The notes under the pieces are model-generated. The model was not told the DNA's origin. It worked only from the letters and a program-made list of their open reading frames with translations, and searched no databases. A stretch of DNA of 44,924 nucleotides from Bacteroidales bacterium UBA1754 (lineage in GTDB: Bacteria; Bacteroidota; Bacteroidia; Bacteroidales; Paludibacteraceae): NCBI GenBank assembly GCA_002315615.1, contig DCHK01000050.1, positions 1 through 44,924 on the forward strand. Direction: 5' to 3'. This document shows positions 17,123 to 25,900 of this stretch, in pieces. Position 1 is the stretch's first letter; each line of letters starts with the position of its first letter. Both the position numbers and the translations under genes were made by a program.

Positions 17123-17647
17123 ATGGAAACATTTCTTGAAATTTTGAAATTCACTCTTCCCACAATAATTTCGTTGATTGTGGTTTATTTGATTATCAAT
17201 CGTTTTTTGAGACACGAAGAAGCTCATCAGCATTTTTCACTTCGAAAGGAGATGATACCGCAAGTTACTCCTGTAAAACTTAATGCTTACGAGCGTTTGA
17301 TGCTTTTTCTCGAACGTATTCAACCAAATTCAATATTGCTTCGTGTGCAAGAACCAAATATGACGAATTTTGGACTTCACAATGCTTTGCTTACGTCAAT
17401 TCGTTTGGAGTTTGAGCATAACCTTGCGCAACAACTTTACGTGAGCAACGATGCTTTTGCTTTGGTAAAAAATGCCAAAGAGAGTATGGTTCAATTGATA
17501 AATATGGCTGCTTCGCAATGCAATCCGACCGAAGAATCATCAAAACTTTCGATGAAAATTATGGAAATGTACTATGCCGAAGAAACGACACCTACAAAAG
17601 TGGCGATTGATTTTTTGAAAAAAGAAATTAAAGGTTTGGTCGGATGA
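17123..17647 (+). CDS. Conserved Bacteroidota protein with single N-terminal membrane helix
   Basis: A 174-residue protein I recognise only as a conserved hypothetical of Bacteroidota (possibly the DUF7935 group). One membrane helix is at ~10-27 (TLPTIISLIVVYLIINRF), then a basic stretch and a mainly helical cytosolic domain with LNAYERLMLFLERIQP, LRLEFEHNLAQQLYVS-like sequence and an ALVKNAKESMVQLIN helix. It sits between the GT2 gene (1-nt gap) and the nitroreductase gene (4-nt ATGA overlap), so it is part of a tight three-gene operon. The function is unknown. Confidence 0.75.
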   Translation: METFLEILKFTLPTIISLIVVYLIINRFLRHEEAHQHFSLRKEMIPQVTPVKLNAYERLMLFLERIQPNSILLRVQEPNMTNFGLHNALLTSIRLEFEHNLAQQLYVSNDAFALVKNAKESMVQLINMAASQCNPTEESSKLSMKIMEMYYAEETTPTKVAIDFLKKEIKGLVG

Positions 17648-18150
17648 ATTTCTTAGAAATTACAAATAAACGTTTTTCTGTTCGCAAATTTCAAGCGAAA
17701 GATGTAGAACAAGAAAAATTGGATTATATTATGCAGTCGGTGCAAAATGCACCTTCGGCGTGCAATAAGCAACCTTGGACTTTTTACATCGTAAAAAATA
17801 AAGAGTTGCTTGCAAAGTTGTTTGAGGTTTATAATCGCGATTGGTTTCGTACTGCACCAATTTGCATTGTTGCGTGTGGCAATCACGCGCAATCGTGGCA
17901 CAGAGGCGATGGCAAAGATTCGTGCGACATTGATGTGTCTATTGCTGTAACGCATCTTACATTGGCGGCTACAGAACAAGGTCTTGGTACTTGTTGGGTT
18001 TGTAATTTTGACGTAAAGAAATGTGCCGAATCGTTGGAACTTGAAGAAAATGTCGAGCCGATTGCACTTATTCCTATCGGATACGCCGATGTGGAAGCAT
18101 CAGAAAAAAGCAGAAAAAGTTTGAGCGAAATATTCGTTGAAAAGTTTTAG
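17644..18150 (+). CDS. Nitroreductase family protein
   Basis: A 168-residue FMN-dependent oxidoreductase of the compact nitroreductase type. The FMN phosphate/ring motifs are KRFSVRKFQ at 9-17 and the SAPSACNKQPW-type stretch at ~37-47. Later marks are an ATEQGLGTCWVCNF helix and a P-I-G-Y-A motif. These enzymes use NAD(P)H to reduce nitro compounds, flavins or quinones; the physiological substrate is not predictable. The start codon overlaps the stop of the preceding gene (ATGA). Confidence 0.9.
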   Translation: MNFLEITNKRFSVRKFQAKDVEQEKLDYIMQSVQNAPSACNKQPWTFYIVKNKELLAKLFEVYNRDWFRTAPICIVACGNHAQSWHRGDGKDSCDIDVSIAVTHLTLAATEQGLGTCWVCNFDVKKCAESLELEENVEPIALIPIGYADVEASEKSRKSLSEIFVEKF

Positions 18151-18180
18151 AATTAAATAAATAAAAAACTAATATATAAA

Positions 18181-20217
18181 ATGAATAACGACATTCAATT
18201 ACTGAATCGTGCAGCAGACAATATCAGAATATTGTCGGTGGCAATGGTGGAAAAAGCAAAATCAGGACACCCTGGTGGCGCAATGGGCGGAGCAGATTTT
18301 ATAAATGTTCTGTTCACGGAGTTCTTAAACTACGATCCAAATGACGCTTTGTGGATTAATCGCGACCGTTTTTTCTTGGATCCTGGTCATATGTCGCCAA
18401 TGCTTTATTCTGTTCTTTGTCTTTCAGGAAAATACACTTTGGAAGATTTGAAAAATTTCCGTCAATGGCAAAGTATTACTCCAGGTCATCCAGAAGTTGA
18501 TTTTGCACACGGCATAGAAAATACTTCAGGTCCGTTGGGTCAAGGTCATACAATGGCTGTTGGTGCGGCTATCGCAGAGCGTTTCTTAGTGGCTCGTTTT
18601 GGCGAATGGATGTCTCATAAGATTTACACATTCATTTCTGATGGTGGTATTCAAGAGGAAATTTCTCAAGGTGCTGGTCGCGTAGCAGGAACATTAGGAC
18701 TTGGCAATCTTATTATGTTTTACGATGCCAATAATGTTCAACTTTCTACTCGCGTAGATGAAGTAACGACCGAAGATACTGCAAAAAAATATGAAGCGTG
18801 GGGTTGGAAAGTTATCACAATAGATGGTAACGATGCCGCTCAAATTCGTAAAGCATTGCAAGAAGCAAATGCACAAAACGAAAAACCAACTTTGATTATT
18901 GGTAAAACATTGATGGGTAAAGGTTGTCGTGCCGAAGATAACTCGTCATTCGAAAATAAAGTTTCAACGCACGGACAACCGATTTCTGCTGCTGGTGCAA
19001 GTCCTGCAAAGACAATTGAAAACCTTGGTGGAAATGCCGAAAATCCATTCCAAATTTTCCCTGAAGTTGCAAAAATGTATGTTTCAAGAATAGAAGAGTT
19101 GAAAGCGATTGCTTCAAAACGCAAAGCAGAACAAGCAGAGTGGGCTGCTAAAAATCCTGAATTAGCAGCAAAACTTGAATCGTTCTTTAATGAAAAACCT
19201 GCTGATATTGATTACGCTTCTATTGCACAAAAGAAAGACCAACCAACACGTGGCGCATCTTCGGCTGTGCTTACAGAATTTGCGAAGAAACTTGATAATA
19301 TGATAGTCGCTTCTGCCGATTTGTCAAATTCCGATAAGACAGATGGTTTTATGAAAGGTGGCAAAAAACCGTTAGTAAAAGGCGATTTCTCTGGTGGTTT
19401 CTTGAACGCAGGCGTATCTGAAATTACAATGGCTGCCATTATGAATGGTATTGCTTTGCACGGTGGTATTACTGTTGCTTGTGGTACATTCTTTGTATTC
19501 TCCGACTATATGAAACCAGTTATTCGTATGTCGGCTTTGATGGAATTGCCAGTGAAATATGTGTTCTCTCACGATGCGTTTAGAGTAGGAGAGGATGGCC
19601 CTACACACCAACCAATTGAGCAAGAAGCGCAAATGCGACTTTTGGAACAAATTAAAAATCACTCGGGCGTGAATAGTACTTTGGTACTTCGTCCTGCCGA
19701 TGTAGATGAAACAACTGTTGCTTGGAAATTAGCAATGGAAAATACTAAAACTCCAACCGTAATGATTCTTTCACGTCAAAATGTGAAATCTATTGTTTCT
19801 GACAATCGTTATCAAGAAGCATTGCAAGCGTCAAAAGGTGCTTATATTGTTAAAAAATGTGCAGGAAAACCTGACGTAGTTCTTTTGGCAAATGGTTCGG
19901 AAGTTGCAACCTTAATGGAAGCAGCACCAATGTTGGAAGAAAAAGGTTTGAAAGTACAAGTCGTTTCTGCACCTTCAGAAGGACTTTTCTTCAATCAACC
20001 AGAATCATACCGCAACGAAGTAGTGCCAACTGATGTGCCTGTTTGGGGTATGACTGCAGGAATTCCTTTCTCTTTGCAACGTATGGTAGGTCCAAACGGA
20101 AAAGTATTTGGTCTCGACCATTTTGGATATTCTGCGCCTTATCCTGTATTGGATGAAAAATTTGGATTCAATGCAAACAACGTAGTGAAAGAAGTTACGA
20201 ATTTCTTGAATAAATAA
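18181..20217 (+). CDS. tkt: Transketolase
   Basis: A 678-residue full-length thiamine-diphosphate enzyme of the non-oxidative pentose phosphate pathway. The N-terminal PP domain has KSGHPGG, DPGHMSPMLY, GPLGQGH and the ThDP/Mg motif in SDGGIQEE...YDANN (Ser replaces the first Gly of the usual GDG). The Pyr domain (~355-530) has GGFLNAGVSEI, ACGTFFVFSDYMKP and HDAFRVGEDGPTHQP. A C-terminal domain follows (~545-678). All domains are intact. It ends in a strong terminator. Confidence 0.97.
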   Translation: MNNDIQLLNRAADNIRILSVAMVEKAKSGHPGGAMGGADFINVLFTEFLNYDPNDALWINRDRFFLDPGHMSPMLYSVLCLSGKYTLEDLKNFRQWQSITPGHPEVDFAHGIENTSGPLGQGHTMAVGAAIAERFLVARFGEWMSHKIYTFISDGGIQEEISQGAGRVAGTLGLGNLIMFYDANNVQLSTRVDEVTTEDTAKKYEAWGWKVITIDGNDAAQIRKALQEANAQNEKPTLIIGKTLMGKGCRAEDNSSFENKVSTHGQPISAAGASPAKTIENLGGNAENPFQIFPEVAKMYVSRIEELKAIASKRKAEQAEWAAKNPELAAKLESFFNEKPADIDYASIAQKKDQPTRGASSAVLTEFAKKLDNMIVASADLSNSDKTDGFMKGGKKPLVKGDFSGGFLNAGVSEITMAAIMNGIALHGGITVACGTFFVFSDYMKPVIRMSALMELPVKYVFSHDAFRVGEDGPTHQPIEQEAQMRLLEQIKNHSGVNSTLVLRPADVDETTVAWKLAMENTKTPTVMILSRQNVKSIVSDNRYQEALQASKGAYIVKKCAGKPDVVLLANGSEVATLMEAAPMLEEKGLKVQVVSAPSEGLFFNQPESYRNEVVPTDVPVWGMTAGIPFSLQRMVGPNGKVFGLDHFGYSAPYPVLDEKFGFNANNVVKEVTNFLNK

Positions 20218-20223
20218 TAAATG

Positions 20224-20255
20224 AAAAGTGAGGGCTCAACGCTCTCACTTTTTTT
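20224..20255 (+). terminator. Intrinsic terminator after tkt
   Basis: AAAAGTGAGGGC-tcaac-GCTCTCACTTTT (20224-20252, including one G-U pair) runs into a T-tract to 20255. Confidence 0.92.
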
Positions 20256-20279
20256 ATCTTGCAAAACTATCATCTCTTC

Positions 20280-20314
20280 GCTTTTAACTTTTAACTTTTA
20301 ACTTTTCACTCTTA
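20280..20314. repeat. Heptamer repeat ACTTTTA (five units)
   Basis: Five in-phase 7-bp units (GCTTTTA, ACTTTTA, ACTTTTA, ACTTTTC, ACTCTTA) end 5 nt before the mntP ATG. The ACTYTTM word recurs at 28248-28296 (as reverse complement) and 44841-44889. Confidence 0.75.
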
Positions 20315-20319
20315 ACTAA

Positions 20320-20883
20320 ATGTCACTTTTTGCCGTTATTCTGATAGCCATAAGTTTGGCAATGGATTGTTTTTCCGTTTCTATTACTACAGGCGTATGC
20401 AATAAAAATGCTAAAATTACTTCCATTACTTTAATGGCGTTTTTATTTGGATTTTTTCAAATGATGATGCCGTACATTGGCTATTTTTTAGGGTTATCAT
20501 TTATTAAATATATCCAGCAATTCGACCATTGGATTGCTTTTGTCATATTGTTGGCTATTGGCTTAAATATGATAATTTCTAAAGAGGAAGATGACGAAAA
20601 GGAAAAAAGTAAAGATTTTTTTACTTGGAAATCGTTGCTTTTGCTTTCTGTTGCTACAAGTATTGATGCATTGGCCACAGGTTTGGTCTTTATTTCTGAA
20701 GAATCATTTTCAATTCACATTGCATTTGCAATAATCGGCATTACATCTATATTATTGTCGTTTCTTGGATATTATCTTGGACGATACATCGGTAAGAAAA
20801 TCACCTTTAAGTTTGAAATAGTAGGAGGTGTTATTCTTATTCTTATTGGAACAAAAATACTTGTCGAACATTTGATGGCTTAG
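20320..20883 (+). CDS. mntP: MntP-type manganese efflux pump
   Basis: A 187-residue inner membrane protein with six hydrophobic helices arranged as two inverted halves. Key acidic residues sit in helix 1 (ISLAMDCFSVSITTG) and in the related helix of the second half (VATSIDALATGLVF), as expected for MntP/YebN. A charged loop (SKEEDDEKEKSK) separates the halves. It exports Mn2+ to protect against toxicity. I see no clear yybP-ykoY riboswitch upstream; the gap is filled by the tkt terminator and heptamer repeats. Its stop overlaps that of the convergent CDF gene by 4 nt, pairing two metal exporters tail to tail. Confidence 0.93.
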   Translation: MSLFAVILIAISLAMDCFSVSITTGVCNKNAKITSITLMAFLFGFFQMMMPYIGYFLGLSFIKYIQQFDHWIAFVILLAIGLNMIISKEEDDEKEKSKDFFTWKSLLLLSVATSIDALATGLVFISEESFSIHIAFAIIGITSILLSFLGYYLGRYIGKKITFKFEIVGGVILILIGTKILVEHLMA

Positions 20884-21800
20884 CACGAGCACTTATCGCA
20901 AACAGAGTCTTTGCTTTCAAACTCTAATGTTGCGTGGTGTATTTTGCAGTAGCCTAACTTGCGTTTAAGACGTATTTTAGTTTCTTCCATATCGTTCATA
21001 TCATTAGGAATGATATGGACTGTAAGTGCAGTTTCGGTTGTGCTTATTGCCCAAATGTGTAGATGATGGAAACCTAAAACGCCTTCGTCGGCACGAATAG
21101 TTTTTTCTATTTCTTCAATTCTTATAGAAGAGGGTACACCGTCGAGCGAAAGTCTGACGCTATCGTGCAGTAAGTTCCAAGTGGAGAAAATAATGACAAT
21201 GGCAACAATCAAACCAATGATTGGGTCAATAACATATAGACCTGTAAAGTGAATGACAATGCCTGAAATTACTACGCCAACCGAAACTAATGCATCGGCA
21301 ATCATATGCAAATATGCGCCTTTCACGTTCAAATCTTTGTCTTTGTCTTTGATAAAAAGCCAAGCAGTGATTCCGTTTATAAAGACGCCGATACCTGCTA
21401 TAAAAGCAATTAAATTTCCACTTGTAGGTGTTGGAGTAATGAATTTTCTGACACTTTCGGTAATGATAATTCCTACGGCAACTAATAAAATCGCCGCATT
21501 GATAAGCGATACAAGTATTGTGCTTTTCTTATAACCATACGTGTATTTTTTGTTGGAATGTACATTGGATAGTTTGAAGGCAATAAGTGCCAAAAGCAAA
21601 CTTGCCACATCGCCCAAATTATGACCAGCATCAGACAGAAGTCCCATAGAATCTGTATAAATGCCTGCACCAACTTCAACAATGATGTACAAAACATTGA
21701 TAACAACTCCAACAACGAAAGCCTTGTTCAAAGAACTGACATTGACTGAATGGTGGTGATGATGATGACTATGATGATGGTGATGATGTTCGTGTTCCAT
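20880..21800 (-). CDS. Cation diffusion facilitator (CDF) metal exporter
   Basis: A 306-residue CDF protein counted from the ATG at 21800. I preferred this start because it opens with the His-rich metal-binding tract MEHEHHHHHHSHHHHHH; a TTG at 21836 would lie inside the upstream RNA. Six helices carry the zinc-site motifs SDAGHNLGD (helix 2) and HMIADALVS (helix 5). The cytoplasmic C-terminal domain has HHLHIWAIS and ends in CDKCSC, a possible extra metal site. It likely exports Zn2+ or a similar divalent metal by proton antiport. A small hairpin/operator-like inverted repeat lies just before the start. It is convergent with mntP. Confidence 0.93.
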   Translation of the reverse strand: MEHEHHHHHHSHHHHHHSVNVSSLNKAFVVGVVINVLYIIVEVGAGIYTDSMGLLSDAGHNLGDVASLLLALIAFKLSNVHSNKKYTYGYKKSTILVSLINAAILLVAVGIIITESVRKFITPTPTSGNLIAFIAGIGVFINGITAWLFIKDKDKDLNVKGAYLHMIADALVSVGVVISGIVIHFTGLYVIDPIIGLIVAIVIIFSTWNLLHDSVRLSLDGVPSSIRIEEIEKTIRADEGVLGFHHLHIWAISTTETALTVHIIPNDMNDMEETKIRLKRKLGYCKIHHATLEFESKDSVCDKCSC

Positions 21801-21801
21801 A

Positions 21802-21820
21802 ATGCTAAAACTTATAGCAT
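21802..21820 (-). promoter_or_regulatory. Inverted repeat ATGCTA-N7-TAGCAT before the CDF start codon
   Basis: A perfect 6-bp inverted repeat immediately upstream of the ATG at 21800. It could be a repressor operator or a start-site hairpin. Nothing shows which. Confidence 0.4.
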
Positions 21821-22010
21821 AAAAAAAGTTGCACAAGTTATGGCATGAGAAAACTCCTATGAAAAGGATTTGAGTGTTTACTTCTCTTTGTAATCTGCCG
21901 TATTCCGAAGAATAAACTTAAAAGTCGCAGCCCGCCATTGAAAAGCAAAGGATTATTAACTCTTAAAAATAATAAGTGTTGAGTTTTCCAGTCTGATAAC
22001 CGATGCAACT
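21821..22010 (-). ncRNA. ssrS: Structured ~190-nt RNA, candidate 6S RNA
   Basis: Between lgt and the CDF gene. The 5' end (22010-22004, AGTTGCA) pairs with TGCAACT (21833-21827) directly before a seven-T tract (21827-21821). The closing stem continues with GGTTAT/ATAACT (22001-21996 / 21841-21836) and GAAAACTC/GAGTTTTC (21988-21981 / 21856-21849). A central bubble of 18 and 15 nt follows, then GAGT/ACTC, CTTTG/CAAAG, CTGC/GCAG and an apical TATTC-TTCG-GAATA hairpin (21914-21901). Size, long closing stem, two-sided bubble and apical stem match 6S RNA, which mimics an open promoter and binds RNA polymerase holoenzyme. The promoter is at 22015-22046. The alternative is a metal-responsive leader of the CDF gene with its own terminator. 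Confidence 0.6.
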
Positions 22011-22014
22011 ATTC

Positions 22015-22046
22015 CAAAGGTATAATATGTTTTTGTTAAAAGCAAA
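22015..22046 (-). promoter_or_regulatory. Bacteroidota promoter TTTG-N20-TACCTTTG for the structured RNA
   Basis: On the minus strand TTTG (22046-22043) and TACCTTTG (22022-22015) are exactly 20 nt apart, the preferred Bacteroidota sigma-factor spacing. This places transcription start at about 22010, the first base of the closing stem. Confidence 0.75.
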
Positions 22047-22053
22047 TTATTTT

Positions 22054-22860
22054 TTATTTTTTTCTTAAAACATTGATAATTAAATATGTTCCCCATATAA
22101 TAAATGGCAAACTTAAACATTGACCCATATTGATGAACATATTTTCTTCAAAATCTTCTTGGTTGTTTTTGATAAATTCTAACAAAAATCTTGAAAGAAA
22201 TATGCCAATCAAGAAAACGCCAAACAATAATCCGTTTTTCTTATAAGCTTCTTTTTTCTGATATAGCGAAACGCAAACAAAGAACGTAATGAGGCAATAA
22301 ATCATTTCATAAATTTGTGTAGGGTGGCACGCAGGAATTAGTTCCATTGGAGTTCCTTTGGGATAATCATTGACAAATTTGAAACCCCAAGGCATAGTAG
22401 TGGGTGTGCCATAAATTTCGGAGTTCATAAGGTTGCCCAATCTGATGCAAAAACCAGCAAACGCAACTGCAATTACAATGTGGTCGAAGAGCCAAATAAA
22501 ACCTTGTTTTGAAATTCGCTTGTTGTAGATGTACAGGGCGATGAGTAGACCTACTGCGCCACCGTGACTTGCCAAACCGCCTTGCCAAATATAAAGAATT
22601 TCTAATGGATGCGAAGTGTAGTAATCCCATTCGTAAAAAAGGCAATGTCCCAAACGTGCACCGATGATAGAACCAAAAAAGATGTAGAAAAACAAAGAAT
22701 CAAGCCATTCAAGATTCAGTTTCTCGTGTTTGAATTCTTTTTCTACAATTTTGTATCCAACAATAAAACCCAAAGCCCAAAGCAATCCGTACCAACGAAT
22801 TGAAAATGTGCCGATTGTCAGTGCGTTATAGTCAACATTCCAAACGATATAGTTTAGCAT
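22054..22860 (-). CDS. lgt: Prolipoprotein diacylglyceryl transferase
   Basis: A 268-residue multi-pass inner membrane enzyme that moves diacylglycerol from phosphatidylglycerol to the lipobox cysteine of prolipoproteins. Motifs present are SIRWYGLLWALGF, IGARLGHCLFYE, WQGGLASHGGAVG and the Lgt signature RLGNLMNSEIYGTPT. About seven helices can be drawn. The gene lies 95 nt downstream of secA on the same strand with an inverted repeat between them. Confidence 0.96.
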   Translation of the reverse strand: MLNYIVWNVDYNALTIGTFSIRWYGLLWALGFIVGYKIVEKEFKHEKLNLEWLDSLFFYIFFGSIIGARLGHCLFYEWDYYTSHPLEILYIWQGGLASHGGAVGLLIALYIYNKRISKQGFIWLFDHIVIAVAFAGFCIRLGNLMNSEIYGTPTTMPWGFKFVNDYPKGTPMELIPACHPTQIYEMIYCLITFFVCVSLYQKKEAYKKNGLLFGVFLIGIFLSRFLLEFIKNNQEDFEENMFINMGQCLSLPFIIWGTYLIINVLRKK

Positions 22861-22884
22861 AGTGTAAAGAATGGTTATAAATCA

Positions 22885-22929
22885 ATAATGAATAATAAAA
22901 TGCTTTTCTGCAATTATATTATTCATTAT
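22885..22929. repeat. 13-bp perfect inverted repeat between secA and lgt
   Basis: ATAATGAATAATA (22885-22897) and its exact reverse complement (22917-22929) with a 19-nt loop. It is AT-only apart from one G/C pair. A weak terminator or processing hairpin is possible; no strong T-tract follows. Confidence 0.5.
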
Positions 22930-22955
22930 CAATTGTTTATTGTTAATATATAGAA

Positions 22956-25900
22956 TTAAAGTCCCTTTCCGTGGCAGTTTTTGAACTTCAAACCACTACC
23001 GCAAGGGCAAGGATCATTTCTTCCTACGTGTTTTTCTACGTGGATAGGTTCTTGTCGTTGTTGCTCGCGTGTATCGTGTTGTGCAGCATTGCCCATTGGA
23101 TTTGTTTCGGCTTTTTGCTCGGTGTATTTTCTGCTTGGACGTTGTTCAGGCGTTGCGCTACGCACATCTTGTGGGTCGCGAGTTGGTATTTGGGCGCGCA
23201 TCAATGTAGAAGTAACTTTTCTGTTGATGTTGCCAACCATTCTGTTGAACAAATTGAACGACTCGATTTTGTAAATTACGAGTGGGTCTTTTTGTTCGTA
23301 ACTTGCATTTTGAACATTATCACGCAAGTCGTCCATTTCGCGAAGGTGTTCTTTCCATTCTTCATCAATAGTGAATAGTAAAATTGATTTTTCAAATGAA
23401 CGAACCAATTCGTTAGGATTGTTGTAAGTATCTTCAAGCGAAGCGGTAATGTTGAACAAACGATTTCCGTCGGTGATTGGGAATACTACATTTTTGTAAA
23501 CGTCGCCTTTTGTTTCGTACACTTGTTTGATGAATGGCGTAGCAATATCCGACATTCTGTCCATTCTTTGTTTGAATGTTTTAATTACAATATCAAAAGT
23601 GTTATCTACAAGTGTATCTTCTTTTTCGCTTTTGAAAGTTTGTTCGTCGAATGGGAATTCTATTGTAAGTGTTTGCAAGAACTCCATTTGCAACATTTCA
23701 AAATCTTGAGTGTCGCGAGCAGTAGCGATAAGGTCGGCGCAAGTGTCGTAAATCATATTCACAATATCTACACCGATTCGTTCGCCCATCAGTGCGTGGC
23801 GACGTTTGGTGTAAATAACTTCACGTTGTGCGTTCATCACATCGTCGTATTCCAACAAGCGTTTACGAATACCGAAGTTGTTTTCTTCTACTTTTTTCTG
23901 CGCTCTTTCGATAGAGTTTGAAATCATACTATGTTCAAGCATATCGTCTTCGGCAAATCCCATACGGTCCATCAGTTTGGCAATTTTTTCCGAAGCGAAA
24001 AGTCGCATCAAATTATCTTCCAACGAAACGTAGAACACAGAAGAACCTGGGTCGCCTTGACGACCTGCACGACCACGCAACTGACGGTCAACACGACGGC
24101 TTTCGTGGCGTTCTGTACCAATAATTGCCAAACCACCTGCGGCTTTTACTTCGGCAGAAAGTTTAATATCGGTACCACGACCAGCCATATTTGTAGCGAT
24201 GGTTACTGTTCCTTTTTGTCCTGCTTGTGCTACAATGTCTGCTTCTTTTTGGTGCAATTTTGCATTCAATACTTGGTGTGGAATTTTTCTGATAGTAAGC
24301 ATTTTGCTCAACAATTCAGAAATTTCTACTGAAGTAGTACCGACCAATACTGGACGACCTTGTTCTATTAAACTTGTAATTTCTTCAATTACAGCATTGT
24401 ATTTTGCGCGTTTTGTTTTGTAAACGCGGTCGTTCATATCGTTTCGTGCAATTGGGCGGTTTGTTGGAATTACAACCACATCCAACTTGTATATGTTCCA
24501 AAATTCGCCTGCTTCGGTTTCGGCAGTACCCGTCATACCCGCAAGTTTGTGGTACATACGGAAGTAGTTTTGCAAAGTAATTGTTGCAAAAGTTTGTGTG
24601 GCTGCTTCAACTTTTACGTGTTCTTTTGCTTCTATGGCTTGGTGTAAGCCATCGGAATAACGGCGACCTTCCATAATACGACCAGTTTGTTCGTCCACAA
24701 TTTTCACTTCGCCATCTATCACCACATATTCATCGTCTTTTTCGAACAATGCGTATGCTTTCAGCAATTGGTTGATTGTGTGAACTCGTTCTGATTTTAT
24801 GGCATAGTTTTGAGTCAAATCGCTTTTGCGTTGCGCTTTTTCCTCAGCAGTGATGTGCATTTTTTCAATGTCTGCCATTTCGCTACCAAGGTCAGGAAGA
24901 ACGAAAAATTGTGGGTCATCGCTCGCCTCTGTTAGTGCATCGATACCTTTATCTGTAAGTTCTACGCTTTTTTGCTTTTCGTCTATCACAAAATAAAGAG
25001 GGTCTGTTGCTATATGCATATTTTTGTTGTTTTCTTGCATATAGAATTCCTCGGTTTTGAGCATTGTTGTTTTCACGCCTTGCTCGCTAAGGAATTTGAT
25101 GAGTGCTTTATTTTTTGGAAGACCTTTATATGCACGGAACAAAAGTAATGCACCTTCTTCGCGTTCTTTTTCGTCGGCAGATTTCAGTTTGTTTTTTGCA
25201 TCAGCCAAAAGTTTTGTGACAAATGCTTTTTGCGCATTTACAAGTCTTTCAACTTTTGGATTAAATTCATCGAAAAGTTGGTCGCCACTTTTTTCTACTG
25301 GACCAGAAATAATCAATGGTGTACGGGCATCATCAATCAACACAGAGTCAACCTCATCCACAATGGCATAGTTGTGTTGGCGTTGTACAAGGTCGCGAGG
25401 ATGAATTGCCATATTGTCGCGAAGGTAGTCGAAACCAAATTCGTTATTTGTACCAAAGGTAATGTCGCTATTATATGCTTTTCTGCGTTCGTCAGAATTT
25501 GGACTGTATTTGTCAATGCAATCTACACTCAATCCGTGGAATTGATAGAGTGGACCCATCCATTCGGAGTCACGTTTTGCCAAATAGTCGTTCACAGTTA
25601 CCACGTGAACGCCATTGCCTGTCAAAGCATTAAGGAATACAGGAAGGGTAGCCACGAGTGTTTTACCTTCACCAGTTGCCATTTCGGCAATTTTTCCTTT
25701 GTGAAGTGCAACACCACCGAAAAGTTGTACATCGTAGTGTACCATATCCCATTTAAGAACATTTCCACCTGCTTCCCACGAGTTTTTGTAAATAGCCTTA
25801 TCGCCTTCTATGCGTACAAAATCTTTTGTAGCAGCCAATTCTCGGTCGAAATCAGTAGCAGTAACTTCTATTTCTTCGTTTTCTGAAAATCGTTTTGCAG

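Noticed and set aside
21801..21836. Upstream TTG start of the CDF gene
   Set aside because: It would add 12 non-conserved residues and overlap the U-tract of the RNA; the ATG opens directly with the His-rich tract.
21837..22053. Cobalamin, yybP-ykoY or NiCo riboswitch before the CDF gene
   Set aside because: None of the core consensus segments I remember for these classes is present; the 5'-3' closing stem and bubble fit 6S RNA better.
22971..25886. Plus-strand open frames opposite secA
   Set aside because: Low-complexity shadow frames rich in Phe, Cys, Ser and His, with no recognisable family; the minus-strand SecA explains the sequence.
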